Below are positions 1 to 8,797 of a DNA stretch of 64,000 nt, piece by piece. Origin of the DNA: Bordetella parapertussis (lineage in GTDB: Bacteria; Pseudomonadota; Gammaproteobacteria; Burkholderiales; Burkholderiaceae_B); assembly GCA_945903445.1 (NCBI GenBank), contig CAMDNZ010000004.1:44205-108204 (forward strand), read 5' to 3'. How positions within the stretch are numbered: position 1 is the first letter of the stretch; every line of letters begins with the position of its first letter. Below the pieces are notes generated by a model. It saw only the letters and a program-made list of their open reading frames with translations, was not told the origin of the DNA and did no database searches. The position numbers were made by a program, and so were the translations under genes.

Positions 1-116
1 ACCTGGCAGAACCGGCCACGGGAGACGATGTACCCGGTGGTGTTCTTGGACGCGCTGCGGTTCAATATCTGCGACGACAGCGGGGCCGACTCAGGGCAGT
101 GTATCTGGCGCTGGAC
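1..116 (+). pseudogene. IS256-family transposase remnant (partial, frameshifted)
   Basis: The first bases encode WQNRPRETMYPVVFLDALR, which matches the conserved catalytic-core segment of IS256-family (mutator-like) transposases, where a WQNRPL...YPVVFFDALR motif precedes KAVYLALG. The continuation RAVYLALD is present at about 93-116 but in another reading frame, so the copy is frameshifted. Homology then ends and the frame stops near 146. The left part lies outside the window. It is a dead fragment of a mobile element next to an AT-rich ORFan, consistent with past insertion activity here. Confidence 0.75.
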
Positions 117-129
117 AACAGGCCGACTG

Positions 130-1026
130 CTAGCGCGACGTGCTAGGCTTTGGATCAAGCAGACCGAGGGCGCCAGGAGGATCTTTCATTGTACTGGCAT
201 ACCTATCGTTGAATTTTTCTAATTCGCCCTCCACTAAATGCCTCTCTGATTCCGCGTAAATATCTGGGTTATGCATCTGTCTTACCACGCCATCTAATAG
301 TCTGAGTACCACATGTCGCTGATTTGTAAGTTTTTCTTTGGTGTAATCAAAACCAGAAATAAAATATTTTGTGTACATGGGCCCGTACTGAGCAATACTG
401 GAAGTTTTTTTATCATCAAAAATTTTCATTATTTTCTCATGGTCCTGGCTAGACAAGTTGAGACGTATAGCGGCAAGCAAACTTTCTATCTTTCTTCTTT
501 TTTCCATAGTTAGTAGTCTACAGCTCCTATAGTCAAGAGCTTGCTCAACCAGTGGTGCTATAGGGATAGGCACCCCCAAACTTTTGGTTACTTGCGAGGC
601 ACCGGTAGTAGCGAAAGTTTTGGCCAATTCTTTCTTGGTAAGAGATTCTTTGATTGAATTGACAACAAAATTATTCTCTACACGTTCTAGCTTGGTAAGC
701 ATTACTCCGGTCCGAATTCTGGTTTGTTGAAACGGGTGTTTCTCAACAGCTTTATTCAAACCATATTCGACAGTAATATCAGCAAGCTTTTTTCCAACAA
801 ATGCACCGCCTATCGCACCAGCAGGTCCAGCGATCATAAAGCCCAGGACCCCAAATCCACTCGCGCTCGCAGCAGCCGTTAGCCGCTTAGCCGCAGCTTG
901 AAGTTGAGCAGTTGTGTTTCTTGCTGGATCACTTAAAAAATTCAAGAAATTATTTGTTTGCTGGAGTAGTTCTTGAGTAACGTCCAGCATTTTTCCGTAA
1001 TTATTGACTCGTGTAGTACCACTCAT
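130..1026 (-). CDS. Hypothetical protein with a glycine-zipper hydrophobic segment
   Basis: The 298-residue product is not recognised. A glycine/alanine-rich hydrophobic stretch at about residues 57-80 (GFMIAGPAGAIGGAFVGKK) resembles a glycine zipper or membrane-inserting hairpin. There is no signal peptide. The rest is mixed charged helix. The start is supported by a strong GAAGGAGG ribosome binding site about 7 bases upstream of ATG. Base composition is clearly more AT-rich than the core genes, and the gene abuts a transposase remnant, so recent acquisition is likely. It could be a toxin or effector, but nothing in the sequence proves this. Confidence 0.6.
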   Translation of the reverse strand: MSGTTRVNNYGKMLDVTQELLQQTNNFLNFLSDPARNTTAQLQAAAKRLTAAASASGFGVLGFMIAGPAGAIGGAFVGKKLADITVEYGLNKAVEKHPFQQTRIRTGVMLTKLERVENNFVVNSIKESLTKKELAKTFATTGASQVTKSLGVPIPIAPLVEQALDYRSCRLLTMEKRRKIESLLAAIRLNLSSQDHEKIMKIFDDKKTSSIAQYGPMYTKYFISGFDYTKEKLTNQRHVVLRLLDGVVRQMHNPDIYAESERHLVEGELEKFNDRYASTMKDPPGALGLLDPKPSTSR

Positions 1027-1456
1027 GAAAATGCCTCCTTCAGCTCCCTTTAGGAGCCAATGTTGGGAACGGGAAATAAATGACGGTGTAACGGAGGTGC
1101 AGAATAATGTCGCTCAGACTCTGCAATAGCGCCGTCGTCTCGCCCGTTCTATTCTGAGAGCTGCTTGTTGCGTGCGGAAAACTTAGGGGACATACGCTGC
1201 GCCCTTGTCAATATCTTTTCTCACAAAAGGCAATATTGCACATCATTACTGTCTAGTTGTAATCGGCCGCTGTCATTCATGCCGTGCGATCCGGCAAGGC
1301 ATTGCAACCCCCGGTAAGCCTAGACCTTGCCTCGAAATGACGTACAGCAGAGCGATTGAATAATCCGTTGAAAGGATGTTGAGGCGTTTTTCACGACGGC
1401 GTTGGGCTGCCGTGTATTCTGAGGGTTTCGTCATCGGTTTCCAGGAGTCCGCTCGC
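1027..1456. other. Intergenic region, AT-rich, no gene seen
   Basis: This stretch lies between the divergent ORFan and the DUF924 gene and must hold both promoters. I see no convincing ORF, RNA gene or repeat. Reading frames that extend the DUF924 gene upstream into it lack a ribosome binding site. Confidence 0.5.
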
Positions 1457-2083
1457 ATGCCCGACTTGAATACGCCCATGTTTCCTGGAGGTCCTATACC
1501 GCAGGACTTGACTGCCTTCCTGGATCTGCCGCAAACACTCGCGTCCGTCGGCACGCCCGCCGCAGTCCTCGCGTTTTGGTGCGAGGCGGGACCGGCGCGC
1601 TGGTTTGCCAAGTCGGACGAATTCGATGAGACGTTTCGCCGACGCTTTCTGGCCACTCATATGGCCGCGGCGCGGCGCGAGTTGGACGATTGGACGCACT
1701 CGGCCGAAGGCGCGTTGGCGCTTTTGATCGTTTTGGACCAGTTTCCGCGCAACGCTTTTCGCGGCACGGCGCACATGTATGCGACCGATCCGTTGGCGCA
1801 AGCCTATGCGTCGGCGATGATCGCCGCAGGCCAGGACCATGAGGTCGAAGTGGCCCTGCGCGCGTTTTGTTATTTGCCTTTGGAACATGCCGAAGACGCC
1901 GGGCTGCAAGCACGCTGCGTGGCCCTGATGACGCCGCTGGGTGGGCAGTCGCTGGAGTATGCCCAGCATCATGCCGAGATCATCGCTCGTTTCGGGCGAT
2001 TTCCGCATCGCAATCCCTTGCTGGGACGCGCATCCACTCAAGCAGAACTCGACTACATGGCCGCGGGCGGATTCACTGGGTAA
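1457..2083 (+). CDS. DUF924 family protein
   Basis: The 208-residue protein belongs to the DUF924 family (a TPR-like helical fold, function not established). It has the family signatures: an N-terminal VLAFWCEAGPARWFAKSDEF segment, LIVLDQFPRNAFRGTA in the middle, and FCYLPLEHAED followed by HAEIIARFGRFPHRNPLLGR near the C-terminus. The start at 1457 is preferred because AGGAG lies 9 bases upstream and the family begins close to this point. The gene stands alone. Its 3' end meets the truncated MFS pseudogene on the other strand. Confidence 0.85.
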   Translation: MPDLNTPMFPGGPIPQDLTAFLDLPQTLASVGTPAAVLAFWCEAGPARWFAKSDEFDETFRRRFLATHMAAARRELDDWTHSAEGALALLIVLDQFPRNAFRGTAHMYATDPLAQAYASAMIAAGQDHEVEVALRAFCYLPLEHAEDAGLQARCVALMTPLGGQSLEYAQHHAEIIARFGRFPHRNPLLGRASTQAELDYMAAGGFTG

Positions 2084-2818
2084 ATCGCAATCTGAGCCAA
2101 AGTAATTTGGGCGATCTCGCCCGATGCCTTACCCGCTTGAAGCGCTTTGAACACTTTGGGTTCTTCGATGTGATTACGAATATAAATGGCAACCGGGATG
2201 ATAAGCAGGCCGAATACGAACGGAATGCGCCGAGCTCAGGCCATCAATTGTTCGCTAGTGAAAATGTCGGTAATTAGCGTAGCGATGGTCGCGCAAAATA
2301 GCAGAGCGGCCATTTGACCGGTCATCCGCCATGATCCATAAAAACCACGCTCACGCGGCGGTACCATTTCAATAAGCAGAGCAGTCGAGGTGCCGAATCC
2401 ACCTCCGATCGCGAAACCTTGCAATACGCGTGCTATCAATATAATTACCGGTGCCGCAATGCCCACTTGTTCATAAGTGGATGCGAAGGTTATGAAGAAG
2501 ATGGCTGCGGTCATCATGCTTGTCACCAATATCATCGCAGCCTTACGCCCATTACGGTCGCAGTGCATGCCCAACACGATACCCCTCCACCGGACGCATC
2601 AGAAAGCCGACGCCAAAAAGAGCAAGGGTAAGCAGGACTTGATTGACTGTGCATTCAGGATCGTTGAGATCTGGCGGAAAAAGCACCTTTGTTACGATAG
2701 GCACCATAAATGCGAAAATTAGGAAGTCATACCATCCCGATGCGTTGCCTATAACTGCTGTAAAAATATGTCGTCGAGCGATGGCTGTTGTGGGCACGTA
2801 TCTGTCTGGAGAGGGCAA
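2084..2818 (-). pseudogene. MFS transporter of the metabolite:H+ symporter type, decayed
   Basis: Reading the minus strand, the first segment (TTG start at 2818) encodes helix 1 with the family motif GNASGWYDFLIFAF and runs to FLMRPVEGY. The frame then shifts near 2575 and continues with the loop 2-3 motif DRNGRKAAM and GFAIGGGFGTSTALLIE typical of citrate/proline/alpha-ketoglutarate symporters. A TGA replaces a tryptophan codon near 2245, after which homologous sequence resumes (RIPFVFGLLIIPVAIYIR) and runs into the 3' end of the DUF924 gene. Only the N-terminal half survives, with a frameshift, a nonsense codon and a 3' truncation, so it cannot make a transporter. Confidence 0.85.
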
Positions 2819-2886
2819 CTAAAAATGAGCAGTTATATAGAGCTTGAAGCTACACTAAACATGTTTTTGATGGCCTCCAGAATTTC

Positions 2887-4041
2887 ATGAACACTCGTGC
2901 CTGGCTGGAACATCTGGTGGCTTTCGATACCACTAGCCGATTGTCGAATCTTGCGCTGATCGAGTCGGTCTGCGACGCGTTACAGATGCGGGGCGTCGAT
3001 CCGCAATTGATTTATTCACCCGATGGCAAGAAGGCGAATCTGTTTGCCACGCTGCCGGCTCAAGACGGCGAAACCCAAGGCGGCATCGTGTTGTCCGGCC
3101 ATACCGATGTGGTGCCGGTCGATGGCCAAACCTGGACCAACGATCCGTTTCAGCTGACCGAGCGCGAAGGCAAACTGTATGGCCGAGGCTCGGCCGACAT
3201 GAAGGGTTTTATCGCATCGTCCTTGGCCTTAGTGCCCGAATTTCTGGCCATGCCGCGCCAAAAGCCGATCCATCTGGCCCTGTCGTACGATGAGGAAGTC
3301 GGCTGCGTGGGTGCCCCGGTGATGCTGGCCGAACTGCGCCGTCAAGGCATTCATGCCGACGGTTGCGTGGTGGGCGAACCCACGGGCATGCAGGTGGTGG
3401 TGGCGCACAAAGGGATTAATCTTTTTACGTGTCGCGTGCATGGTAAAGCGGCGCATTCGTCGCTTACACCGCGCGGCTGCAATGCCATCGAGTACGCGGC
3501 TCGCCTGATTTGCCGTATCCGCGATCTGGCCGATTACTACAAGGCGCAGGGGCCGTACGACCGGCTCTACGACGTGCCCTATACCACTGTGACAACCAAT
3601 CGAATTCAAGGTGGCATCGCCGTGAACACGATTCCCGACACTTGCGAGTTCCAGTACGAATTTCGCAATTTGCCTGGCATGTCGGCGCAAAGCATTCAGT
3701 CCAAGGTCGAAGCCTACGTGCGCGACGAATTGCTGCCGCGCATGCGCGAAGAGTTTGCCGAAGCGGGTATCGATATCGAAGTGGGTGCGTCTGCCCCAGC
3801 GCTCGAAGCCTCGGAGCAGGCTGCCATCACTCAGTTGGTGCGAGCGCTGACCAACGATCGGGATATGCGCAAGGTGGCCTATGGCACCGAAGGCGGTTTA
3901 TTCCAGAACGCGGGCATGCCGACTGTGGTGTGCGGCCCTGGCCATATCGAGCAAGCGCACAAGCCCGACGAGTCCGTCGCGATCGATCAGCTCGCGGCTT
4001 GCGATAACTTCCTGCGCAAGCTGGGCCAGTCGCTGGGTTAA
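2887..4041 (+). CDS. argE: Acetylornithine deacetylase
   Basis: The 384-residue M20-family metallopeptidase hydrolyses N2-acetylornithine to ornithine and acetate in cytosolic arginine synthesis. The dinuclear metal site is visible: SGHTDVVPV (His ligand and Asp), GRGSADMKG (bridging Asp), YDEEVGCVGA (catalytic Glu-Glu), VGEPT, and the C-terminal GPGHIEQAHKPDESV carrying the last His ligand. A dimerisation lid domain lies between about residues 180 and 290. Length is normal for proteobacterial ArgE. Related M20 hydrolases are possible, but the GPGxIxQAHKPDE ending is characteristic of ArgE. A lipoprotein hydrolase gene follows after 13 bases. Confidence 0.9.
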   Translation: MNTRAWLEHLVAFDTTSRLSNLALIESVCDALQMRGVDPQLIYSPDGKKANLFATLPAQDGETQGGIVLSGHTDVVPVDGQTWTNDPFQLTEREGKLYGRGSADMKGFIASSLALVPEFLAMPRQKPIHLALSYDEEVGCVGAPVMLAELRRQGIHADGCVVGEPTGMQVVVAHKGINLFTCRVHGKAAHSSLTPRGCNAIEYAARLICRIRDLADYYKAQGPYDRLYDVPYTTVTTNRIQGGIAVNTIPDTCEFQYEFRNLPGMSAQSIQSKVEAYVRDELLPRMREEFAEAGIDIEVGASAPALEASEQAAITQLVRALTNDRDMRKVAYGTEGGLFQNAGMPTVVCGPGHIEQAHKPDESVAIDQLAACDNFLRKLGQSLG

Positions 4042-4054
4042 CGGACACCCCGAC

Positions 4055-5170
4055 ATGGCGTGGTCGAGGCGAGCCGGTCGTCGTGCAGCCTGTCTGGGCG
4101 GTAGCTTGCTGGCGGTCATGGCGAGCGGGTGTGCGACCCAGTTGCAACCGATGGGACCGGTGCTGGCTGCGCCGGTCGTGACCGACCAGGCGTTCGTGAC
4201 TCCCGATGGGGTGGCCTTGCCCTTGCGCCGTTGGTTGCCGGACGACCCACCGCGAGCAGTCATCGTCGCGCTGCATGGCATGAACGATTACAGCACTGCC
4301 TTCGACGGGCCCGGGCGTCATTGGGCAACCGTGGGTTTGGCGACATACGCCTACGATCAGCGCGGCTTCGGCGCTTCGCCGCGCGGCGGCGTCTGGGCTG
4401 GCGCCGATACGATGGTGGCTGACCTGTCGGCCGCCGTCGATGCCATCCGGCGAGAGCATCCCGCCATCCCATTGGTAGTGCTGGGCGAGAGCATGGGCGG
4501 CGCCATCGTGGCGCACGCCCTGGAGACCGGGATTCAATCTGGCGACAATCGTGCAGCCGCATCGGGCGCCTTGCCTTTTTCGGCCCGTATCGACGGTGCA
4601 GTGCTGTCGGCTCCCGCGCTGTGGGGGCCGGCCGCCATGCCGTGGCCTGCGCGCGTGGCGCTGTGGTTGGCACGTCGTACCGTACCGGCTTGGATCGTCA
4701 CGCCGCCTCGCGGCTTGCGCATCGTGCCATCGGACAATATCGACATGTTGCGTAGCCTGGGTCGCGATCCGCTGGTGCGCAAGCAGACTCGCATGGACAC
4801 GCTGGGTGGCCTGACCGATTTGATGGCGGCTGCCGACGCCGGCATCGGCAGTTGGCCGCGCGATTTGCCTATGCTGGTGCTGTATGGGCAGCATGAACAG
4901 GTGCTGCCCGCCGAGGCGGTGCGACGGGCGTTGGCCAGTATCGAAGCACACCATGCGGATAGTGCCTTGCGCGTGATGGTGTATGACACTGGCTATCACA
5001 TGCTGTTGCGCGACTCGTGCGCTCGCCGTGTGCTGGACGACGTGGCGGCATGGGTGCTGGCACCGCGCGAACCCCTGCCCGGTAAAGCCGAAAGTCTGCG
5101 CTGGGCGCCTGCGTCCGGGCCAGCGCCGAGGTGTGCCGTTAACGCCGACGGTATGGCCGCCCCGATCTAG
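4055..5170 (+). CDS. Alpha/beta hydrolase lipoprotein (monoacylglycerol lipase-like)
   Basis: The 371-residue protein starts with a lipoprotein signal (LLAVMASGCA, Cys about residue 26), placing it in the cell envelope. A lysophospholipase/monoglyceride lipase fold follows: oxyanion segment LHGMNDYS, YDQRGFGASP, nucleophile elbow GESMGG (Ser about 146), acid region MLVLYGQHEQVLP and final His in DTGYHMLLRD. The substrate is probably a lysolipid or acylglycerol, which is an inference from the family. The start at 4055 is chosen because it gives a proper signal peptide; an upstream extension would overlap argE. It probably shares the argE transcript. Confidence 0.85.
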   Translation: MAWSRRAGRRAACLGGSLLAVMASGCATQLQPMGPVLAAPVVTDQAFVTPDGVALPLRRWLPDDPPRAVIVALHGMNDYSTAFDGPGRHWATVGLATYAYDQRGFGASPRGGVWAGADTMVADLSAAVDAIRREHPAIPLVVLGESMGGAIVAHALETGIQSGDNRAAASGALPFSARIDGAVLSAPALWGPAAMPWPARVALWLARRTVPAWIVTPPRGLRIVPSDNIDMLRSLGRDPLVRKQTRMDTLGGLTDLMAAADAGIGSWPRDLPMLVLYGQHEQVLPAEAVRRALASIEAHHADSALRVMVYDTGYHMLLRDSCARRVLDDVAAWVLAPREPLPGKAESLRWAPASGPAPRCAVNADGMAAPI

Positions 5171-5213
5171 ACCGAGCGCGCACGCGCAATGCAAAATTCA
5201 CCAAGCTGCGCGA

Positions 5214-5683
5214 TCCCGGAAACACGACCGATTTGACCAGCACCTTGCTGACGCGATCCCGGCCGCGGGTGCTGTGTCGCAAAGGCCATCCCATGGCTGG
5301 CGCGCAGACCATTGCCGATCTGGTCGGATGCGACTGGGTGAAATACCGGTCCGCTGGGTCATCCTGGCATCCCAGCCAATCGCCTGGGCGGCGGGTTCGC
5401 CCATCATGAACTGCCCGAGCCGCAGATTGCGGTGTCGGTCGAGTCGCTACTGAACACCTTGAGCCTGATCACTTAGACCGATTACTTGTTCTTGGGGCCG
5501 GCGTTCGTGCTGCAGCACAGCGGTTATGCCCATGCCTTGTCGGCCATCTTGCTCGCCGAGCCCATCCCCCACGCCGACGTGGCCTTGGTGCAACGCGCTG
5601 CCGTGTCGCTCGATCCCGCTGCCCAGGCGCTTCCCGCCATGGTCACTTCCTATGTGCGCATGACGGGCGCGGGAACCACCTAA
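5214..5683 (+). pseudogene. LysR-type transcriptional regulator, C-terminal remnant
   Basis: The segment encodes part of a LysR effector-binding domain. RVLCRKGHPMAGAQTIADL and CDWVKY occur in one frame; after a frameshift near 5355, HHELPEPQIAVSVESLLNTL follows in another. That frame has a TAG inside the LIT-TDYLFLGP segment near 5475, then continues AFVLQHSGYAHALSAILLAE and VQRAAVSLDPAAQAL to TAA at 5683. The N-terminal winged-helix half is missing. The gene is therefore truncated, frameshifted and interrupted, and no intact target operon remains next to it. Confidence 0.85.
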
Positions 5684-5932
5684 AACGGACTGTCGCGTTT
5701 CAAAGCGAGTACGGCATCACCAGCGTGGTCGATGTAACCGTTGCGTCATAAATGCAACATGGACCGATCGCTCCAGCCTTAAATCCTAGTGAGATTCACC
5801 GAATAGCGGTAACTTCTGGTCGTTCATTAACAAACCAATGGTTACCATTGGACCGCATACTTCGCTCGGATTCTAAGCAAATGTTGACACCGGTCGGCAT
5901 TTTTGGGCCTGGAATGTCAGATAGGATTCGCT
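5684..5932. other. Upstream region of the autotransporter protease
   Basis: No gene is seen. The stretch is comparatively AT-rich and contains a 17-base palindrome (listed separately). It should contain the promoter of the autotransporter gene. I did not find a clear -35/-10 pair or heptad repeats that would identify a known regulator. Confidence 0.4.
5835..5851. promoter_or_regulatory. 17-base palindrome upstream of the autotransporter gene (possible operator)
   Basis: CCAATGGTTACCATTGG is an 8-base inverted repeat around one central base, 82 bases before the autotransporter start codon. Its size and symmetry suit a dimeric repressor or activator site. No regulator can be named from the sequence. 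Confidence 0.4.
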
Positions 5933-8731
5933 ATGCAAGTGCAATACCGTACTGGCACGCCGTTCCCCACGCGCATGATGTTGACTGTGTTGTCTGTGGC
6001 CTTGTTGACGGCATGTGGCGGTGGCGGTGGTGGGGGAGGGATGTCGTCGATGCCGCCGGACGCCGTTCGCCCGGTCGTCGTCCCGCCCGAGGACGTAGAT
6101 CCACCCAAGGACGTAGAGCCGCCGGCATTTGTCAACGATCCGGCTAGTCCATCGCAGCGCGATCCCGCTGACTATACCGCGACGGGCGTCAAAGTGGGTG
6201 TGTTGGACATGGGGTTTGACAATGAACCGCCATTGCTCCACCGCGTCGCCGTCGCGGCTCAATTGCAAGGCACGATCAGACCGCAAGATGCTGTTGCAGG
6301 TACCCATGGCTCGCAAGTGAGCCGGCTCATCGGTGGGCGCGACATCGGCGACGAATTCCCGACCGGCGCGGCCAGCAACTTCCTCTTGTACCAAGCCAAT
6401 TTAGCGAAATCCCTCACGGGGGACGTACTGGGCGATAGTCTGAACGCTTTGGCCGATCGCGGTGTCAAGATCGTCAACAATTCTTGGTCGATCAGCGCGG
6501 CGCCAGAAAACCACCTGCCCAATGGCGCCAATGTGATGGCCAATTCCGTATTGGCACAGGCATTTTTCCCGCGAATGCGCGAAGCCGTTCTCGCCCGAGG
6601 GCAGCTGTTGATCTGGGCCAATGGCAACGAAGGCACTGACCAGCCTTTTTTGTTCGCCGGCGCACCGTATATCGATCCTGCGCTGGAGCGGGGTTGGATT
6701 ACTGTCGTCCAGTTGCAAGACGGCCATCTGGTTGCCTCGTCAAATGCCTGTGGCCTGGCCGCCAATTGGTGCCTGGGTGCGCAAGCCCCCGCGGGCCTGT
6801 CGGGCACATCGTATTCGGCACCTCTGGTGACCGCTGCTGCGGCTCAGGTGTCGCAGATTTTCCCCTGGATGGACAACAGCGCGTTGCGCCAGACGATACT
6901 GTCGACGGCGGACGATCTGGGGACGCGCGATCGCACTGGCTGGGGCGAACTGAATGCCACTCGCGCTTTGGGCGGACCTGCGCGCTTCGATCGCCGTCTG
7001 ACCCGGGGTGGAGACTTCGAGGCCAAGTTCGACGCCCAAACCTCGCATTTTTTGAACGACATCGCAGGCGATGCGGGACTGATCAAGTCGGGCACCGGCA
7101 CGTTGGCGCTGTGGGGTGAGAACACGTATAGCGGGACGACTCGTGTCGATGGCGGAACGCTGGCGCTGTATGGCGGGCTGTCGGCACCAGTGGCTGTCGG
7201 TCCGGGCGGGTTGTTCATGGGCGAGGGCGCTCGGGTGGCAGCCAGTGTGTCCAATTCGGGTACGGTACAGGTCAACGGTGCCGGTCTGCGAGTCGGTGGC
7301 GATTATACGGCTGTGTCTTCGGGCGCAGTGTTGGCCACGCAACTAGGTAGCGCCATGACCGTTGGCGGCAAGGCGCGTTTGAACAACTCGCGACTGATTG
7401 CTTTGAAGCCCGCAGGCACCTACGTCGTCAAGTCGGTCGAAAACGTGCTGAAGGCAGGCGCGGTCGAAGGCGTGTTCGGACAGGTCGATGGCGAGACTGG
7501 TCTGCTGTACTCGGTGAGCCCCCGCTACAGCGCCGGCCGGGTCGATCTGGCAGTGACCCGCCGCAATGTCGCTGCGACGACGCAATCCTTGTATGCCCAG
7601 CAACCCGCTCGACTGGCAGCAGGCGAAGCCGTCGAAACGGCATTCCAGGCCGCCGATCGCGCTGTGGCCGATCGCTCGGGCGGCGCCGGTGTGCAAGTGG
7701 CAGGCGTTTCCGACGAGTTCATCGCGGCCGCCGCGCAGCTTCAATCGGTGACCAGTGCCGCCGAATTGGGCGAGACCTTAGATAGCATATCGGGACAGAT
7801 TCACGCATCTGCGCAAGCCTTGAGCTTTCAGCAGGCCAATGGCGTGAATCGGATCTTGTCCGACCGGATCGATGCATTGGCTTTACCGGGACAGACCGAC
7901 GGCCTGTGGGCGTCGGCTGCAGGTGGACGCGGCAAATTAGCCGAACGCGGATTCGCCACTGCGACCACGCATCACTATGGCGGCATGGTGGGCATGGATC
8001 GTCGAGTGGGTGAGCGCAGCGCCATCGGCCTGGCCTTGTCGTTCGGGCAGTCCGATGCGAGTTTCGACGCGCATGGCGGACGGAGCCGCAATCAGACAGC
8101 AGGTGTGTCGGTGTACGGTCGCCATGGGGCTGAGACCGGTGCTTATGTTGCAGGCCGTTTGGGCTATGGTTTTGTCGATGCCGATACTAAGCGTGACGTA
8201 TGGCTCGATCAAACGCGTCACCGCATCGAGGCGTCGCACAAAGACCAGATGGCGTCGGTCTACGCTGAAACCGGCTATAGCTGGGCGCATGAGAGCGGCG
8301 CGCGCACGACGCCGTTTGCCGCAGTGTCTTACGACCGTTTGCGCCGGGGTGCCTTGAACGAAAGCGGTCATGCCTTCGGTCTGACCGCCGCGCGAGCGTT
8401 CTACCATCAAACGGCCGCTTTGCTAGGCTTGCGACTGACCAGCGCGCCCGTCCAATGGATCGGCGGAACCAGTCAAGTGGGTGCCTACGCCGCTTATCGC
8501 CATGGCGAGCGCGGCGATCTGGATTTCGATGCGTCTTTCGTCGGCGCACCGGATCGATCGTTCCGGGTTAAAGGTATCGGTTTGCCGCGTCATGCTGCAG
8601 TGGCAGGCGTGTCTTGGGTCAATCGTGGTGATAACAATTGGTCGTGGCTGGCCAACGTCGATGTACAGATTGGCCAGCATGGGACGACACAGCATATTGT
8701 CTCGGTAGGTGGGCGCTACACGTTCGACTAG
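5933..8731 (+). CDS. SphB1-like subtilisin autotransporter lipoprotein
   Basis: The 932-residue protein combines a lipoprotein signal (lipobox LLTAC, Cys 28), a run of eight glycines and a Pro-rich linker, an S8 subtilase domain and a C-terminal autotransporter barrel. The catalytic triad is Asp 92 (VGVLDMGF), His 125 (GTHGSQVS) and Ser 293 (SGTSYSAPLV). A passenger-associated repeat (SGTGTLALWGENTYSG) lies near 383-414. The barrel spans about 652-932 and ends GGRYTFD. In Bordetella pertussis SphB1 has this same architecture and matures filamentous hemagglutinin at the cell surface. This one probably processes a surface protein encoded elsewhere. AGGA precedes the chosen start, which follows a palindrome; a hairpin lies downstream. 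Confidence 0.88.
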   Translation: MQVQYRTGTPFPTRMMLTVLSVALLTACGGGGGGGGMSSMPPDAVRPVVVPPEDVDPPKDVEPPAFVNDPASPSQRDPADYTATGVKVGVLDMGFDNEPPLLHRVAVAAQLQGTIRPQDAVAGTHGSQVSRLIGGRDIGDEFPTGAASNFLLYQANLAKSLTGDVLGDSLNALADRGVKIVNNSWSISAAPENHLPNGANVMANSVLAQAFFPRMREAVLARGQLLIWANGNEGTDQPFLFAGAPYIDPALERGWITVVQLQDGHLVASSNACGLAANWCLGAQAPAGLSGTSYSAPLVTAAAAQVSQIFPWMDNSALRQTILSTADDLGTRDRTGWGELNATRALGGPARFDRRLTRGGDFEAKFDAQTSHFLNDIAGDAGLIKSGTGTLALWGENTYSGTTRVDGGTLALYGGLSAPVAVGPGGLFMGEGARVAASVSNSGTVQVNGAGLRVGGDYTAVSSGAVLATQLGSAMTVGGKARLNNSRLIALKPAGTYVVKSVENVLKAGAVEGVFGQVDGETGLLYSVSPRYSAGRVDLAVTRRNVAATTQSLYAQQPARLAAGEAVETAFQAADRAVADRSGGAGVQVAGVSDEFIAAAAQLQSVTSAAELGETLDSISGQIHASAQALSFQQANGVNRILSDRIDALALPGQTDGLWASAAGGRGKLAERGFATATTHHYGGMVGMDRRVGERSAIGLALSFGQSDASFDAHGGRSRNQTAGVSVYGRHGAETGAYVAGRLGYGFVDADTKRDVWLDQTRHRIEASHKDQMASVYAETGYSWAHESGARTTPFAAVSYDRLRRGALNESGHAFGLTAARAFYHQTAALLGLRLTSAPVQWIGGTSQVGAYAAYRHGERGDLDFDASFVGAPDRSFRVKGIGLPRHAAVAGVSWVNRGDNNWSWLANVDVQIGQHGTTQHIVSVGGRYTFD

Positions 8732-8742
8732 CACCGAGGATG

Positions 8743-8771
8743 CGACCCGACAGGCGTATGCTGTCGGGTCG
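8743..8771 (+). terminator. Strong hairpin after the autotransporter gene
   Basis: An 11-base perfect stem (CGACCCGACAG with CTGTCGGGTCG) and 7-base loop begins 11 bases after the stop codon. It lacks a clean T tract, so it may be an imperfect terminator or an mRNA 3' stabiliser. Confidence 0.5.
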
Positions 8772-8797
8772 ATGTCTTCACGCCCCTAGTCGGTTCC

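Noticed and set aside
3827..5194. Long antisense frame opposite argE and the lipoprotein hydrolase
   Set aside because: Arg/His-rich composition typical of the reverse strand of GC-rich genes; sense-strand genes are well supported.
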